A stretch of 64,000 nucleotides of DNA from Haloferax prahovense DSM 18310 (GCF_000336815.1 NZ_AOLG01000012.1:79261-143260); one strand, 5' to 3'. Positions 1-9,634 are shown, counted from the first letter of the stretch. Notes: a model not told the origin generated them from the sequence alone. Program-made: numbers and translations.

Positions 1-465
1 CTCCTCGTGTTCGCCCCGGTCGGCTTCGCGCTCGTGCAGGCCGGCCGCCCGGAACTCGCCTTCGTCGCCGGCGCGGCGATGTGCTGGCTGGCGATGCTCC
101 CCGACTACGACATGCGCGTCCCCGGCATCTCCCACCGCGGGCCGACCCACACGGTCCTCTTTGCGGCCCTCGTCGGCGGCGTCGGCGGCGGCGGCGCGTA
201 CCTCCTCGCCAGCAACGCCGGCCAACCCGAGGCCGCGGCGACGGCGCTCGGCGCGTTCGGCTTCGCCGTGGGCGCGCTCACCATCCTCGCGCACCTTCTG
301 GCCGACGTGCTCACGCCGGACGGCATCCGCCCCCTGTGGCCGCTTTCGTCCCGGAAGTTCACGCTCTCGTTGTGGACCGCGGACAACACCGTCGCCAACT
401 ACGGCCTGTTCGCCGTCGGCGTGTTCGCCGTGGCCGCGGCGGCGTACCTCTCGGTCGCGCTCTGA
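1..465 (+). CDS. Membrane-bound metal-dependent hydrolase (YdjM/DUF457-like), 5' end outside window
   Basis: The frame is open from the first base, so the N-terminus lies outside the window; the GTG at 7 is probably not the true start. The visible 154 codons hold several hydrophobic segments and the metal-binding pattern of the YdjM/DUF457 membrane hydrolases: an Asp-x-Asp pair followed by SHRGPTH, then a later AHLLAD...PLWPL segment. The substrate is unknown for most members of this family. The protein is predicted to be embedded in the cytoplasmic membrane. The next gene follows after 77 nt. Confidence 0.75.
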   Translation, partial: LLVFAPVGFALVQAGRPELAFVAGAAMCWLAMLPDYDMRVPGISHRGPTHTVLFAALVGGVGGGGAYLLASNAGQPEAAATALGAFGFAVGALTILAHLLADVLTPDGIRPLWPLSSRKFTLSLWTADNTVANYGLFAVGVFAVAAAAYLSVAL

Positions 466-542
466 GCGACCCCGAACGCGAGGCGTCGAGCGCCCCGCGA
501 ACCTGAGGAATCGTTAAGGTCCGCCCGGGAGAGCGGAGACGC

Positions 543-1124
543 ATGGACGACGACGCCATGCGCCGCTTCCCGGTGCCCGACCGCGACGACCTCCCGGACG
601 ACCTGCGCGAGCGCATCGACGACGAGACCGAGCGCGCCGGTTTCACCCCGAACGTCTTCGCCGCGTTCGCGTACAAGCCCTCGCACTTCCGGCCCTTTTT
701 CGAGTACCACGACGCCCTCGTCGAGGACACCGACCTCGAACGCCACGAGGTCGAGATGATAATCGTGGCCGTCTCCGGCGTCAACCACTGTTACTACTGC
801 AACGTCGCCCACGGCGCGCTGGTCCGCATCTACGCGAAAGACCCGCTGCTCGCGGACCAACTGGTCGCCAACTACCGCACCGCCGACATCCCCGAGAAGC
901 ACAAGACGATGCTCGACGTGGCGGTGAAACTCACTGAGTCGCCCGCCGAGGTCGGCGAGGACGACCTCCAGCGACTCCGCGACGCCGGCTTCTCCGAGGA
1001 GGCGGTCTGGGATATCGGCGCGGTCACGGCCTTCTTCAACCTCAGCAACCGCATGGCGATGTTCGCCGACATGCGGCCGAACGAGGAGTTCCACACGCTC
1101 GGCCGAGAGCCGCGCGACGACTGA
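543..1124 (+). CDS. AhpD-like peroxidase-related protein (carboxymuconolactone decarboxylase family)
   Basis: This 193-residue cytosolic protein has the AhpD/CMD fold. The redox pair is visible as NHCYYCNVAH (C83, C86, H90), the usual proton-relay signature of peroxidase-related enzymes of this family. It likely reduces peroxides or transfers electrons through the Cys pair; the real partner is unknown. It starts at an ATG 77 nt after the previous stop and stands alone on its strand before the cold-shock gene. The C-terminal half (FNLSNRMAMFADMRPN) matches family members annotated as uncharacterised peroxidase-related enzymes. Confidence 0.85.
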   Translation: MDDDAMRRFPVPDRDDLPDDLRERIDDETERAGFTPNVFAAFAYKPSHFRPFFEYHDALVEDTDLERHEVEMIIVAVSGVNHCYYCNVAHGALVRIYAKDPLLADQLVANYRTADIPEKHKTMLDVAVKLTESPAEVGEDDLQRLRDAGFSEEAVWDIGAVTAFFNLSNRMAMFADMRPNEEFHTLGREPRDD

Positions 1125-1208
1125 CTCGAAGGATAGTAAACAGTACCACGGTCAGTGGTAGCAATCGGCGGAATCCTTATGGCCGATAGCGGTGCATTTC
1201 GACACGCA

Positions 1209-1403
1209 ATGGCGAAAGGTAAGGTTGCATTCTTCAAGTCCTCCGGCGGCTACGGCTTCATCGAGACCGAAGACCACGACGACGACGTGTTCTTCCACAT
1301 GGAGGACATCGGCGGCCCCGACCTCGAAGAGGGCCAAGAAGTGGAGTTCGACATCGAGCAGGCCGACAAGGGCCCGCGAGCGGTCAACGTCACGCGACTC
1401 TGA
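1209..1403 (+). CDS. cspA: Cold-shock domain protein
   Basis: A single OB-fold cold-shock domain of 64 residues. RNP1 is seen as GYGFIE and RNP2 as VFFHM, the single-strand nucleic acid binding motifs. The ATG at 1209 was chosen because the conserved sequence begins MAKGKVAFF there; the frame is open further upstream, but that part is unlike the family. A CTTAT element around 1176-1180 lies about 30 nt before the ATG, so the mRNA is probably leaderless or nearly so. The protein is likely an RNA chaperone. It is strongly acidic, as expected for a halophile. Confidence 0.93.
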   Translation: MAKGKVAFFKSSGGYGFIETEDHDDDVFFHMEDIGGPDLEEGQEVEFDIEQADKGPRAVNVTRL

Positions 1404-1531
1404 GTCCGGCGCGTTCCGGCCGACGGCGACTCGACAGCGAACAGCGTTCTGCATTATCACCCGTCGAGCCGCGGCGCTCGCGCCCCGCGGTCGCCGGTCT
1501 CGGGCGGGTCGTGGCCGCTCCTTGCACTCTC

Positions 1532-3028
1532 TCAGAGCGTCCCCGCCCGGCCCATCCGCCGAATCTCGTCGGCCCGCGCCCGGATGGCGTCCCACTCCTC
1601 GTCGTCCTTCCGGTCGACGTGAGAGTACATGAGTCCCATCCGACCCGTTCCCCGGAGGCGTTCTTCGTTCTCCTTCAGGAAATCCCAGTAGAGCGCGTTG
1701 AACGGGCAGGCGTTCTCGCCGGTCGTCTTCGACACCGCGTAGGGACACGACGAGCAGTAGTCTGACATCTCGTTCACGTAGTTCCCCGAGGAGGCGTAGG
1801 GCTTCGATGAGAGCACGTCGGTGGCGAACGACCCCATGGCGACCACGTTCGGGGTCGTCACCCAGTGGTACGCGTCGACGAAACCGAGGTGGAACCAGCG
1901 GTCGAGTTCCGCCGGGTCGACGCCGTAGACGAGCGCGAAGTTCGAAAGCACCATCAGGCGCTCGATGTGGTGGGCGTAGCCGCGGTCGCGGACGTGGCCC
2001 ACGGCCTCCGAGAGACAGCGCATGTCCGTCTCGGCGGTCCAGTACGCCTCCGGGAGCGATTCGGTCTGGTCGAGTTGGTTCGCCGCGGCCAACTCGGGCA
2101 TCGACCGCCGGTAGACGTGCCGCACGAACTCCCGCCAGCCGAGAACCTGCCGCACGAACCCCTCGGCGCTGTTGATCGGGGCGTCGCCCGCCTCGTAGGC
2201 CTCCTCGACGGCTTCGACCGCCTCGCGCGGGTGGAGCAGGCCGAGGTTGATGGCCGCCGACAGCAGGGAGTGACAGAGCGCCCACTCGCCGTCGACCATC
2301 GCGTCCTGATACGGGCCAAACTCGGGGAGGCGGACCTCGACGAAGTGCGACAGCGCCTGTCTCGCCGCCTCGCGCGTCACCGGCCAGACGAACGGTTCTG
2401 GCGACCCCCACGCGTCCGGGTAGCGCTCGCGGACGAACTCGATGACCTCCCGTGTCGTCTCGTCCGGTTCGAACCGCGGTGCTTCAGGCGGCGTCCACCC
2501 CTCCGGCGGCGTCTCTCGATTGTGGTCGTCGTAGTTCCACTCGCCGCCGGCGGGGTCGTCGCCGTCCATCAAGACGCCCGTCTCCCGGCGGGCGTGCCGG
2601 TACCAGTGTTCCTGTCGGTAGGTGTCGGCGTCGCCGGCCCAGTCGTCGAAGTCGGCCGGCGTCGTGAGAAACAGGTCGTTCTCGACGAGGGTGAGCGACC
2701 CGCCGCGGGCGGCGACGAGTTCCCGAAGCCGCTCGCCCGCCCCGTGGCTCGGCGGGTCCATCACGACGAGGTCGTCGCCGGGCGCGGCGTCGAAGTAGCG
2801 GTCGAGCCCCTCGCCGAACGTCTCGGCTTCGACGTAGGTCACCTCGGAGCCGCGCTCGCGGAGGTCGTCGCGGAAGTGCCGCATCGCCGAGAAGACGAGC
2901 GCGAGCTTCTGGGGGTGGTACGGCAGTCGGTCGCCGAAGCCGTGCGCCTCTATCATCAGCACGCGGTCGTCGGACTGGAGCGGCGCGGCCGACGGGTCGA
3001 GTTGGTCGCCGAGGACCCAGACGGTCAT
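1532..3028 (-). CDS. Iron-sulfur cryptochrome/photolyase-related protein (PhrB/FeS-BCP type)
   Basis: 498 residues with the N-terminal photolyase-related domain (MTVWVLGDQLDP) and an all-alpha FAD-binding domain. Four cysteines, C338, C425, C428 and C441, fall in the pattern that binds a 4Fe-4S cluster in bacterial PhrB and FeS-BCP proteins. Characterised members are (6-4) photolyases using FAD and a ribolumazine chromophore. This could therefore repair UV lesions or act as a blue-light sensor. The start at 3028 matches the conserved MTVW beginning; the frame continues 35 codons upstream without family similarity. It is transcribed towards the cspA gene. Confidence 0.9.
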   Translation of the reverse strand: MTVWVLGDQLDPSAAPLQSDDRVLMIEAHGFGDRLPYHPQKLALVFSAMRHFRDDLRERGSEVTYVEAETFGEGLDRYFDAAPGDDLVVMDPPSHGAGERLRELVAARGGSLTLVENDLFLTTPADFDDWAGDADTYRQEHWYRHARRETGVLMDGDDPAGGEWNYDDHNRETPPEGWTPPEAPRFEPDETTREVIEFVRERYPDAWGSPEPFVWPVTREAARQALSHFVEVRLPEFGPYQDAMVDGEWALCHSLLSAAINLGLLHPREAVEAVEEAYEAGDAPINSAEGFVRQVLGWREFVRHVYRRSMPELAAANQLDQTESLPEAYWTAETDMRCLSEAVGHVRDRGYAHHIERLMVLSNFALVYGVDPAELDRWFHLGFVDAYHWVTTPNVVAMGSFATDVLSSKPYASSGNYVNEMSDYCSSCPYAVSKTTGENACPFNALYWDFLKENEERLRGTGRMGLMYSHVDRKDDEEWDAIRARADEIRRMGRAGTL

Positions 3029-3077
3029 AGGCGTCCCTTCGGCGGCGGAGAAAAGAGCGTGTCGGCCAGTCGATGGG

Positions 3078-3872
3078 TCAGCGACGCGAGCCCGGTTGCG
3101 GGTCGACGTGCGCGGGCGCGAGCAGGTCCTCAATCGGCTGGTCGTCGAGCCACGACAGCAGGCGGACGAGCTGGTCCGTCGCGGCCTCGAACAGTTCCTC
3201 GCCGGCCGCCGGCGACGCGTCGGTCTGGTCGCCGAAGACGCCGTTTTCGGAGTTCTCGACGGCGTCGTAGAAGGTCCGCGCGCCGTGTTCGCGGAGGTGC
3301 TCGTCGCCCAGGTCCACGACGCCGTCGTCGCGGGCGGCTTCGAGTTCGCCCTCGCGGACGAGGTCGCGGGCGATGTGCATAATCATCGAGGTCTCCTTCG
3401 GCCCGCCGTGGGGGCCGGGGTGGTCGAACAGGTCCGTCACCAGGTCCGGAATCGACTCGTCCCACATCCACTCGATGGCGTACATGGTGCCGTCGTCGCG
3501 GAGGCGGCGACCGACCTCCCGGAGGTGCTGGACGTTGCCGCCGTGGGCGTTGACGAACACGACCCGGTCGACGCCGTGGTACGCGAGGTTCCGCGTCATC
3601 GACTCCACGTAGTCGCGGAACTGCGGCGCGTCCACCCACATGGTCCCGTGGAACTGGCGGTGGTGCGGGCTGACGCCCACGTTGACGGTCGGCGTGCAGA
3701 GGTAGCCGGTCCGGTCGGCCGCCTCGCGGGCCAACGCCTCCGCGATGAGGTGGTCTGTGGCGAGCGGGAGGTGCGGGCCGTGCTGTTCCGTCGAGCCGAG
3801 CGGCACGACCGCGAGCGACGATTCGGCCACGTAGTCGCCGAGTTCGGGCCACGTCTGGTCCGCGATGTACAT
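3078..3872 (-). CDS. Creatininase-family amidohydrolase, candidate ArfB deformylase
   Basis: 264 residues of the creatininase/ArfB superfamily. Metal-binding residues are visible in LGSTEQHGPHLPLATD (Glu, His, Asp) and in VNAHGGN, with GPHGGPKETS near the middle. In archaea, ArfB removes the formyl group from the product of GTP cyclohydrolase III on the way to riboflavin and coenzyme F420. An ArfA gene sits 43 kb away at 47115-47900, so a deformylase is needed in this organism. The assignment over creatininase itself is inference. The start at 3872 (MYIADQTWP) replaces a 13-codon longer frame. Confidence 0.75.
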   Translation of the reverse strand: MYIADQTWPELGDYVAESSLAVVPLGSTEQHGPHLPLATDHLIAEALAREAADRTGYLCTPTVNVGVSPHHRQFHGTMWVDAPQFRDYVESMTRNLAYHGVDRVVFVNAHGGNVQHLREVGRRLRDDGTMYAIEWMWDESIPDLVTDLFDHPGPHGGPKETSMIMHIARDLVREGELEAARDDGVVDLGDEHLREHGARTFYDAVENSENGVFGDQTDASPAAGEELFEAATDQLVRLLSWLDDQPIEDLLAPAHVDPQPGSRR

Positions 3873-3940
3873 GGGCGTCACCAAGCGACGACGCCTAAAG
3901 AAAGGTGACAAAGGGGAAATGGGTTCCCGGTGGACGCGGC

Positions 3941-5548
3941 TCAGTCCCGTTCCTGCGAGCGCAGTTCGATGCGGCGAATCTTCCCCGAGGAGGTCTTCGG
4001 CAGTTCCGCGACGAACTCGATTTCGCGCGGGTACTTGTACGGGGCCGTCTGTTCTTTCATGAACGCTTGGAGTTCGTCGACGAGGTCGTCGGAGCCCTCG
4101 TAGCCGTCGATGAGGACGACGAACGCCTTGACGATACTCCCGCGCTCCTCGTGGGGGCTGGCGACCGCGGCGGCCTCGGCGACCGCCTCGTGGGAGACGA
4201 GCGCGTCTTCGACCTCGAAGGGGCCGATGCGGTAGCCCGCCGAGATGATGATGTCGTCGGCGCGGCCCTCGAAGAAGAAGTAGCCGTCCTCGTCACGGGA
4301 GGCGAGGTCGCCGGTCCGGTAGTAGTCGCCCGAGAACGTCTTCTCGTCGAGATTCGGCTTCTCGTAGTAGCCGTCGAAGATACCGGGACAGCCGACCGGG
4401 ACGGCGATTTCGCCGATTTCGTCGACGCCGACCTCCGCCTCGTTCTCATCGATGATGGTCGTGCCGAGGCCGGGCGTCGGCTTGCCCATGCTGCCGGGTT
4501 TCACGTCGATGCCGGGGTAGTTCGTGAGGAGCGCGACCGTCTCGGTCTGGCCGTAGCCGTCTCTCGGGATGACGCCGAACGCCTCGCGGAACGCCTCGAT
4601 GGGTTCGCGGTTGAGCGGTTCGCCCGCCGACAGCGCCTCTTTCAGTCGGAGGTCGTACGAGCCGAGGTCGCGCTGGGCGAACATCCGGTACTGGGTCGGG
4701 ACGGCACAGAGACGGGTGACGCCCTCTTCTTCCATGATGTCGAGGAACGTGTCCGGTTCGAAGTCGCCGCGGTAGACGAACTGGGTCGCGCCGGTCGTCA
4801 GCCCGACGCCGACCGGGCTCCAGAACCACTTGGCCCAGCCGGTTCCGGTCGTCGCCCAGAGCAGTTCGTCGGAGAGGTCGTCGTCGGCTGTGACGCCCCA
4901 CCAGTAGGGGGCGTTGACGAGTTCGAAACAGCGCATCCAGCGGTGGCGGTGGCGGACCGGCTTGGGCTGGCCGGTCGTCCCCGACGTGTAGTTGATGGAC
5001 ATCGGGTCTTCGGCCCGGAGGTCGGGGCCGTCGTGGTCGGCGGACTCGTCGGAGACGAGGTCAGAAAACGAGGTCCAGCCGTCGGCGTCGCCGCCGAGGA
5101 CGACGAAGTTCGAAAGCGGCGTCTCGTCGCGCACCTCGTCGACCATGCCGACGAGCGACTCGTGGACGACGGCGGTCGTCGCCTCGCAGTCGTTCGCGCG
5201 GAACGCGATGTCCTTGGGCTTGAGCATCGAGGAGCTGGGAACGAGCAGCGCGCCGCGCTTGAGCGCGCCGAGCTGGACGGCGAACACGTCGGGGTCGCGG
5301 GGAAGCAAGTGGATGAGCCGGTCACCCTTCCCAACGCCCATGGATTCGAGCGCGTTGGCGAAGCGGTTCATGTCGTCCCGGAGGTCGCCGTAGGTCCGCT
5401 CCTCGCGGCCGCCGTCGGCGTCGCGGAACTTCAGGGCGACGCGGTCGCCGAAGGCGTCGGCGTGCGATTCGATGACCGCGGGGATGTTGTAGTCCTCGGG
5501 GATGTCCCACTCGAACGATTCCGACTCGGTCTCGTACTCGACTGCCAT
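3941..5548 (-). CDS. AMP-forming acyl-CoA synthetase (medium-chain type)
   Basis: This 535-residue adenylating enzyme activates a carboxylic acid with ATP and CoA. Core motifs are present in order: YTSGTTGQPKP (ATP binding), YGQTET, YRTGDLASRDEDGY and the catalytic lysine segment LPKTSSGKIRR near the C-terminus. Length and the N-terminal pattern fit the medium-chain acyl-CoA ligase group; the actual acid cannot be read from sequence. The ATG at 5548 is preferred because an AT-rich TTATTATG element lies about 25 nt upstream, as in leaderless haloarchaeal genes. An in-frame ATG 8 codons upstream is the alternative. Confidence 0.9.
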   Translation of the reverse strand: MAVEYETESESFEWDIPEDYNIPAVIESHADAFGDRVALKFRDADGGREERTYGDLRDDMNRFANALESMGVGKGDRLIHLLPRDPDVFAVQLGALKRGALLVPSSSMLKPKDIAFRANDCEATTAVVHESLVGMVDEVRDETPLSNFVVLGGDADGWTSFSDLVSDESADHDGPDLRAEDPMSINYTSGTTGQPKPVRHRHRWMRCFELVNAPYWWGVTADDDLSDELLWATTGTGWAKWFWSPVGVGLTTGATQFVYRGDFEPDTFLDIMEEEGVTRLCAVPTQYRMFAQRDLGSYDLRLKEALSAGEPLNREPIEAFREAFGVIPRDGYGQTETVALLTNYPGIDVKPGSMGKPTPGLGTTIIDENEAEVGVDEIGEIAVPVGCPGIFDGYYEKPNLDEKTFSGDYYRTGDLASRDEDGYFFFEGRADDIIISAGYRIGPFEVEDALVSHEAVAEAAAVASPHEERGSIVKAFVVLIDGYEGSDDLVDELQAFMKEQTAPYKYPREIEFVAELPKTSSGKIRRIELRSQERD

Positions 5549-5612
5549 GGCTCGACAGACAGAACAGACCATAATAATTGTTCGTCCGGGTTGGGCAGGG
5601 GCGGCCGAGCCG

Positions 5613-6734
5613 TCAGGCCATCGGCGAGCCTTCTTGGGGGCCCTCACCGGGGGCGCTCACGCCCTCGTCACCGTCGTCGCCGGACTCCCCGCGGAGCGCC
5701 AGCGCGAACGCGCCGAGACCCACGAGGAGGACGACGAACTCGAGGACGCCCCCCAGGGGGACGAAGTCGAGGACGGCGAGGACGAACAGGCCGGCGAACA
5801 GCGCGGCCCAGCGGTTGTCGTAGTCCGCGAGCGACAGGAGCCACGTCCCGAGGACGAGCGCCCCGTAGATGCCCGCGACCCAGAGGGCGAGCAGGAAGCC
5901 GACCCCGCCGGCCAGCGAGAGCGGGATGCCCACGATGGTCAACAGCAGGAGCAGCAGGACGATGGGTATCGCGACGATGGCGAGGAGGCCGACGCCGCCG
6001 CTCCGCACGGCCTTCTTCGTCCCGAGGCCCGTCACGCGGCGGGCGAAGTCGGGAGCGACGAGGACGATAATCGCGCCGAGGACGAAGTTGGCGAGCAGCC
6101 AGTAGCCCGAGACCACCCAGCCGGGGATGACCGGGGCTTCGAACTGGCCGAACTGGAACGGCGCGCCGGCGACGACGGGACTGGCGACCACGAGGTCGTC
6201 GACCTGTCGCACGCCGCCGTCGACGACGGCCGCGGAGTCGATGCTGGCGGTCGCCGCGTCGTATTCGAGCGAGCCGCCGACCCGAGCGGTCGGGCCGACA
6301 GCGAACTCGTCGGCCCCGACGCGGACGTTACCGGCGACCGCGCCGTCGAGCTGGACGGTGCCGCCGGCGGCGTCTAACGACCCGCCGATGTCGGCGGTGT
6401 CGCGGACGAACACCGCGCCGCCCGCGAGGCTCACGTCGCCGCCGACGGTCCCTTCGAGGGTCGCGGAGCCCGCGACGCCGTCGAGGTTCCCGTCGACGGT
6501 TCCGGTCTCAGTCAGGAGGACGGTCCCGGCGGTCGCCGACACGTCGCCGGTCACCGTCCCGGCGATGACGACCGTGCCGCCGACCGCGTCGAGGTCGCCG
6601 TCGACGGTCTCGCCTTCGCCGACGACGACGGCCCCGCCGGCCGCCGGGCCTTGCTGTGCGGCCGCGACGCCCGCGAGCGACCCCACCACGAGGAGGCTCA
6701 GGAGGACCGCGACCAGTTGTTTCGTTGTGAACAT
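5613..6734 (-). CDS. Secreted/membrane bactofilin-like protein with C-terminal transmembrane bundle
   Basis: 373 residues. An N-terminal signal sequence (TM stretch ending VAAAQQG) is followed to about residue 160 by short Gly/Val/Asp repeats (GTVxGDxxA-like), each about 18-20 residues, typical of polymer-forming bactofilin beta-helices. The C-terminal half has four to five hydrophobic segments. The combination suggests an extracellular beta-helix anchored in the membrane, and may help in cell-surface or shape organisation. The repeats are seen directly; the function is inferred. The start at 6734 (MFTTKQLVAVLL) gives a proper signal peptide. Confidence 0.8.
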   Translation of the reverse strand: MFTTKQLVAVLLSLLVVGSLAGVAAAQQGPAAGGAVVVGEGETVDGDLDAVGGTVVIAGTVTGDVSATAGTVLLTETGTVDGNLDGVAGSATLEGTVGGDVSLAGGAVFVRDTADIGGSLDAAGGTVQLDGAVAGNVRVGADEFAVGPTARVGGSLEYDAATASIDSAAVVDGGVRQVDDLVVASPVVAGAPFQFGQFEAPVIPGWVVSGYWLLANFVLGAIIVLVAPDFARRVTGLGTKKAVRSGGVGLLAIVAIPIVLLLLLLTIVGIPLSLAGGVGFLLALWVAGIYGALVLGTWLLSLADYDNRWAALFAGLFVLAVLDFVPLGGVLEFVVLLVGLGAFALALRGESGDDGDEGVSAPGEGPQEGSPMA

Positions 6735-6928
6735 CGGAATCACCGAGGCAACGCCTCGGATGAATGATACGACTCGCAGCGGCATAAATCGAGAGAGACG
6801 GTTTCAAACCCCGAGAAACGGCCGTTTTACCTGAATCTCGTGAGTCGACGACCGGACGAGAAGGGGGCGTCCCCCACCGCGGCTACCGCTTGGTCCATCT
6901 TTTTGCCGACTCGCGGGGATGTTTCGGC

Positions 6929-7903
6929 ATGGAGTACACGACGCTCGGAGACACCGGCATGGAGGTCTCCCGCATCTGTCTCGGCTGTATGAGCTTCGGC
7001 ACCCCGGAGTGGCGCGAGTGGGTCTTAGAGGAGGAGGCGGGCCTCGAACTGGTCGACCGCGCCATCGAACTCGGTATCAACTTCTTCGACACCGCGAACA
7101 TGTACTCGAACGGGGAGTCCGAGCGCGTCCTCGGGAAGGCGCTGGAGGGCCGCCGAGACGAGGCCGTCGTCGCCTCGAAGGTGTACTTCCAGATGGACGA
7201 GGACGACCCGAACTCCGGCGGTCTCTCGCGGAAGGCCATCGAGCAGGAACTCGACAACTCGCTGGAACGCCTCGGGATGGACAGCCTCGACCTGCTGCAG
7301 ATTCACCGCTACGACGACGACACGCCCATCGAGACGACGATGCGCGCGCTCGACGACGCGGTCCGCCGCGGGAAGACGCGCTACGTCGGCGCGTCGTCGA
7401 TGTGGGCCCACCAGTTCGCCGAGGCGCAGTACACCGCCGACTCGCTCGGGTTGGACCGCTTCGCCACGATGCAGAACCACTACAACCTGCTCTACCGCGA
7501 GGAGGAACGCGAGATGCTCCCCCTCTGCGAGAAGCAGGGCGTCGGCGTCATGCCGTGGTCGCCGCTCGCCCGCGGCTACCTCACCCGCCCCCACGAGGAG
7601 TTCGAGGCGACGACCCGCGGTCGGACCGACGAGCACGCCAAGGGCCACCCGTACTTCGAGGGCGGCGGCCGCGAGGTGAACGAGCGCGTCGAGGAACTCG
7701 CCGACGAGAAGGGCGTCAAGATGGCGCAACTCGCGCTCTCGTGGGTGCTCCACAAGGACTGGGTCGACGCGCCCATCGTCGGCACGAGCAGTATCGAACA
7801 CCTCGAAGACGCGGTCGAGGCCCTCGACATCAAGCTCTCGGGCTCCGACATCGACTACCTCGAAGAACCCTACCAGCCGGTCCGCGTCTCCGGGCACGAC
7901 TAG
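6929..7903 (+). CDS. Aldo/keto reductase
   Basis: 324-residue (alpha/beta)8-barrel NADPH oxidoreductase. The catalytic tetrad is visible: Asp and Tyr in FDTANMYSNG, Lys in VVASKVYF, His in LQIHRYD. The nucleotide-binding GTSSIEHL segment near the C-terminus is also conserved. It reduces an aldehyde, ketone or sugar-derived carbonyl; the substrate is not readable. The start is ATG 6929 (MEYTTLGDTGMEVS). It is divergent from the bactofilin-like gene and followed 43 nt later by a small membrane protein on the same strand. Confidence 0.93.
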   Translation: MEYTTLGDTGMEVSRICLGCMSFGTPEWREWVLEEEAGLELVDRAIELGINFFDTANMYSNGESERVLGKALEGRRDEAVVASKVYFQMDEDDPNSGGLSRKAIEQELDNSLERLGMDSLDLLQIHRYDDDTPIETTMRALDDAVRRGKTRYVGASSMWAHQFAEAQYTADSLGLDRFATMQNHYNLLYREEEREMLPLCEKQGVGVMPWSPLARGYLTRPHEEFEATTRGRTDEHAKGHPYFEGGGREVNERVEELADEKGVKMAQLALSWVLHKDWVDAPIVGTSSIEHLEDAVEALDIKLSGSDIDYLEEPYQPVRVSGHD

Positions 7904-7946
7904 GTCCAAGGGAAACAGCCTTCAGCGCCCGCCGAGAGCGTCGGTT

Positions 7947-8441
7947 GTGTACCGGACACTCGCTCGAATCGCCCGCGACGAGCCGGAGACGGCGATTCTC
8001 GGCGTCGAGTCGCTCTTCGCGGCCGGCGTCCTCCTCGGCGTCGCGCTGACGCTCGTCTCGCCGCTCGCGTCGTCGCTACCGCTGGCCGACGTCGGCTTCG
8101 GGCTCGCGGCCGCCGCGACGCTCCTGCTGACGGCCGTCTCGCTTCTGGCCGCGTCGCGGCGAATCGCCCTCCTTCTCACCGGCCGCGGCGGCCTGCGAAT
8201 CGAGACGTTCTGGCGGCTCCTCGAACTGATGCTCGCGTTTCTCGTCGCCGGCATCGTCGCGTTCGCCGTCCAACTCGGCGAGTTCGCGGCGACCGTCCCC
8301 GACCCGCGGGGCGGCGGCGTCTTCGTCGGCCTGTTCTTGGCGTTCGTCCTCGCGGGCGTCGGCCTCGCCGTCGTCGTCTGCCTCCGCGGGATGTGGCTCG
8401 TCGTGAACGCAGAACTTCAGTCGGCGCTCGACGGGGTCTGA
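7947..8441 (+). CDS. Hypothetical four-helix membrane protein
   Basis: 164 residues starting at GTG 7947. There are four clear hydrophobic segments (about residues 18-38, 43-68, 90-112 and 125-150) separated by short Arg-containing loops, and no enzymatic motif. It resembles the small integral membrane proteins annotated as conserved hypothetical in haloarchaea. Its last 25 nt overlap the 3' end of the convergent MFS gene, so the two transcripts must overlap antisense. The function is unknown. Confidence 0.72.
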   Translation: MYRTLARIARDEPETAILGVESLFAAGVLLGVALTLVSPLASSLPLADVGFGLAAAATLLLTAVSLLAASRRIALLLTGRGGLRIETFWRLLELMLAFLVAGIVAFAVQLGEFAATVPDPRGGGVFVGLFLAFVLAGVGLAVVVCLRGMWLVVNAELQSALDGV

Positions 8442-9634
8442 GTCGCGTCGATGCCGTCGAGCCGCTTCACCGCCCGGAGCGCGACGAGCGCGATGGCAAC
8501 CTCGGCGAAGCCGACGACGAGGAACGACGGGAGGTAGCCGACCACGTCGGCGACGACGCCCCCGACGAGGAAGCCGGCGAGGAAGCCGAGGCTCCCGAAG
8601 ACGTTGAACCCGCCGAGGGCCGCCCCGCGCTCGCCCGACTCGGCGAGGTCGGTCACGAGCGCCATCGTCGCGGGCGCGACGAGCGCGCCGAAGACGCCGA
8701 CGACGACCATCAGGCCGGCCGCGAGTTCGAAGACCGGTGCGAGCCCGACGGCGATGATGGCCACCCCGTAGAGCATCGACCCCGCGACGACGGGGACGAA
8801 CCGGCCGACGCGGTCGGACAGCGACCCGAGGGGGTACTGCAGGAGCGCGAAGGGGACGAAAAAGAGCGCCAGCACCCCGCCCGCGACGGCGGCGCTCACG
8901 CCGAACACCTCGCGGAAGTAGTACACTCCGACGAGGGCGAAGAAGCCGGCCGTCATGCGGTCGATGAAGCCGAAGGCATAGGGGACCGCGAACGCCGGGC
9001 GCGCGGCCAGTTTCTTGAGGACGACGCCGACGCCCACGCGGGTCGAATCGGGCGTCCGGTCGGTGACGGTCGTGACGAGCAGCGCGACGGCGGTGAGCGA
9101 CGCGGCGGACGCGTACAGCGGCGCGAGCGGGTCGATGGTAGTGAGTTGGCCGCCGACGACCGAGCCGAGCGCCGCACCGAGACCGATGGCGATGCCCGCC
9201 GCGCCCATGTTCCGTCCGTTGCCCCCCGAGAGGTCCGCGAGCATCGTAATCGACAGCGAGAACGCCCCGATTGTCATCGCGCCGCCGACGAAGCGGACTG
9301 CGAGAACTGCTCCGAACGTCGCGTCGAGCCACGGGAGCGTAGCGAGCGCGAGGAGCGCGACGTAGCTGGCCGCGCCGCCGACCGCGCCCGCGACGATGAG
9401 CCACGTCCGCCGACCGAGGGCGTCCGAGAGCGCGCCCCAGACGCTGGAGAAGGCGACGAACGAGGCGAACTCCGCGACGAGAAACAGCATCCCGGCCGAG
9501 AGGTCGTACTCCCCCTGTCCGCCGCCGAGTGCGGTCACGAGGTCGGAGACGCCCGGGTAGAGGAGCACCTGCGAGACGAGGACGCCCCAGACGGCGAGGG
9601 CGAGTGTCGCTCGTTCGCGGCGCGTCGAGTCCAT
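8417..9634 (-). CDS. Major facilitator superfamily transporter
   Basis: 405 residues with about 12 hydrophobic segments. The MFS signature loop between helices 2 and 3 is seen as SVWGALSDALGRRTW, with a related copy in the second half (YPLGSLSDRVGR). It is probably a drug or small-solute/proton antiporter of the DHA1 type, but the substrate is not predictable. It starts at ATG 9634. It overlaps the end of the small membrane protein gene by 25 nt, tail to tail. Confidence 0.9.
   Translation of the reverse strand: MDSTRRERATLALAVWGVLVSQVLLYPGVSDLVTALGGGQGEYDLSAGMLFLVAEFASFVAFSSVWGALSDALGRRTWLIVAGAVGGAASYVALLALATLPWLDATFGAVLAVRFVGGAMTIGAFSLSITMLADLSGGNGRNMGAAGIAIGLGAALGSVVGGQLTTIDPLAPLYASAASLTAVALLVTTVTDRTPDSTRVGVGVVLKKLAARPAFAVPYAFGFIDRMTAGFFALVGVYYFREVFGVSAAVAGGVLALFFVPFALLQYPLGSLSDRVGRFVPVVAGSMLYGVAIIAVGLAPVFELAAGLMVVVGVFGALVAPATMALVTDLAESGERGAALGGFNVFGSLGFLAGFLVGGVVADVVGYLPSFLVVGFAEVAIALVALRAVKRLDGIDATQTPSSAD

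Noticed and set aside
3905-6070. 721-codon ORF antisense to the acyl-CoA synthetase
   Set aside because: Mirror frame of a well-motivated enzyme gene; repetitive acidic composition.
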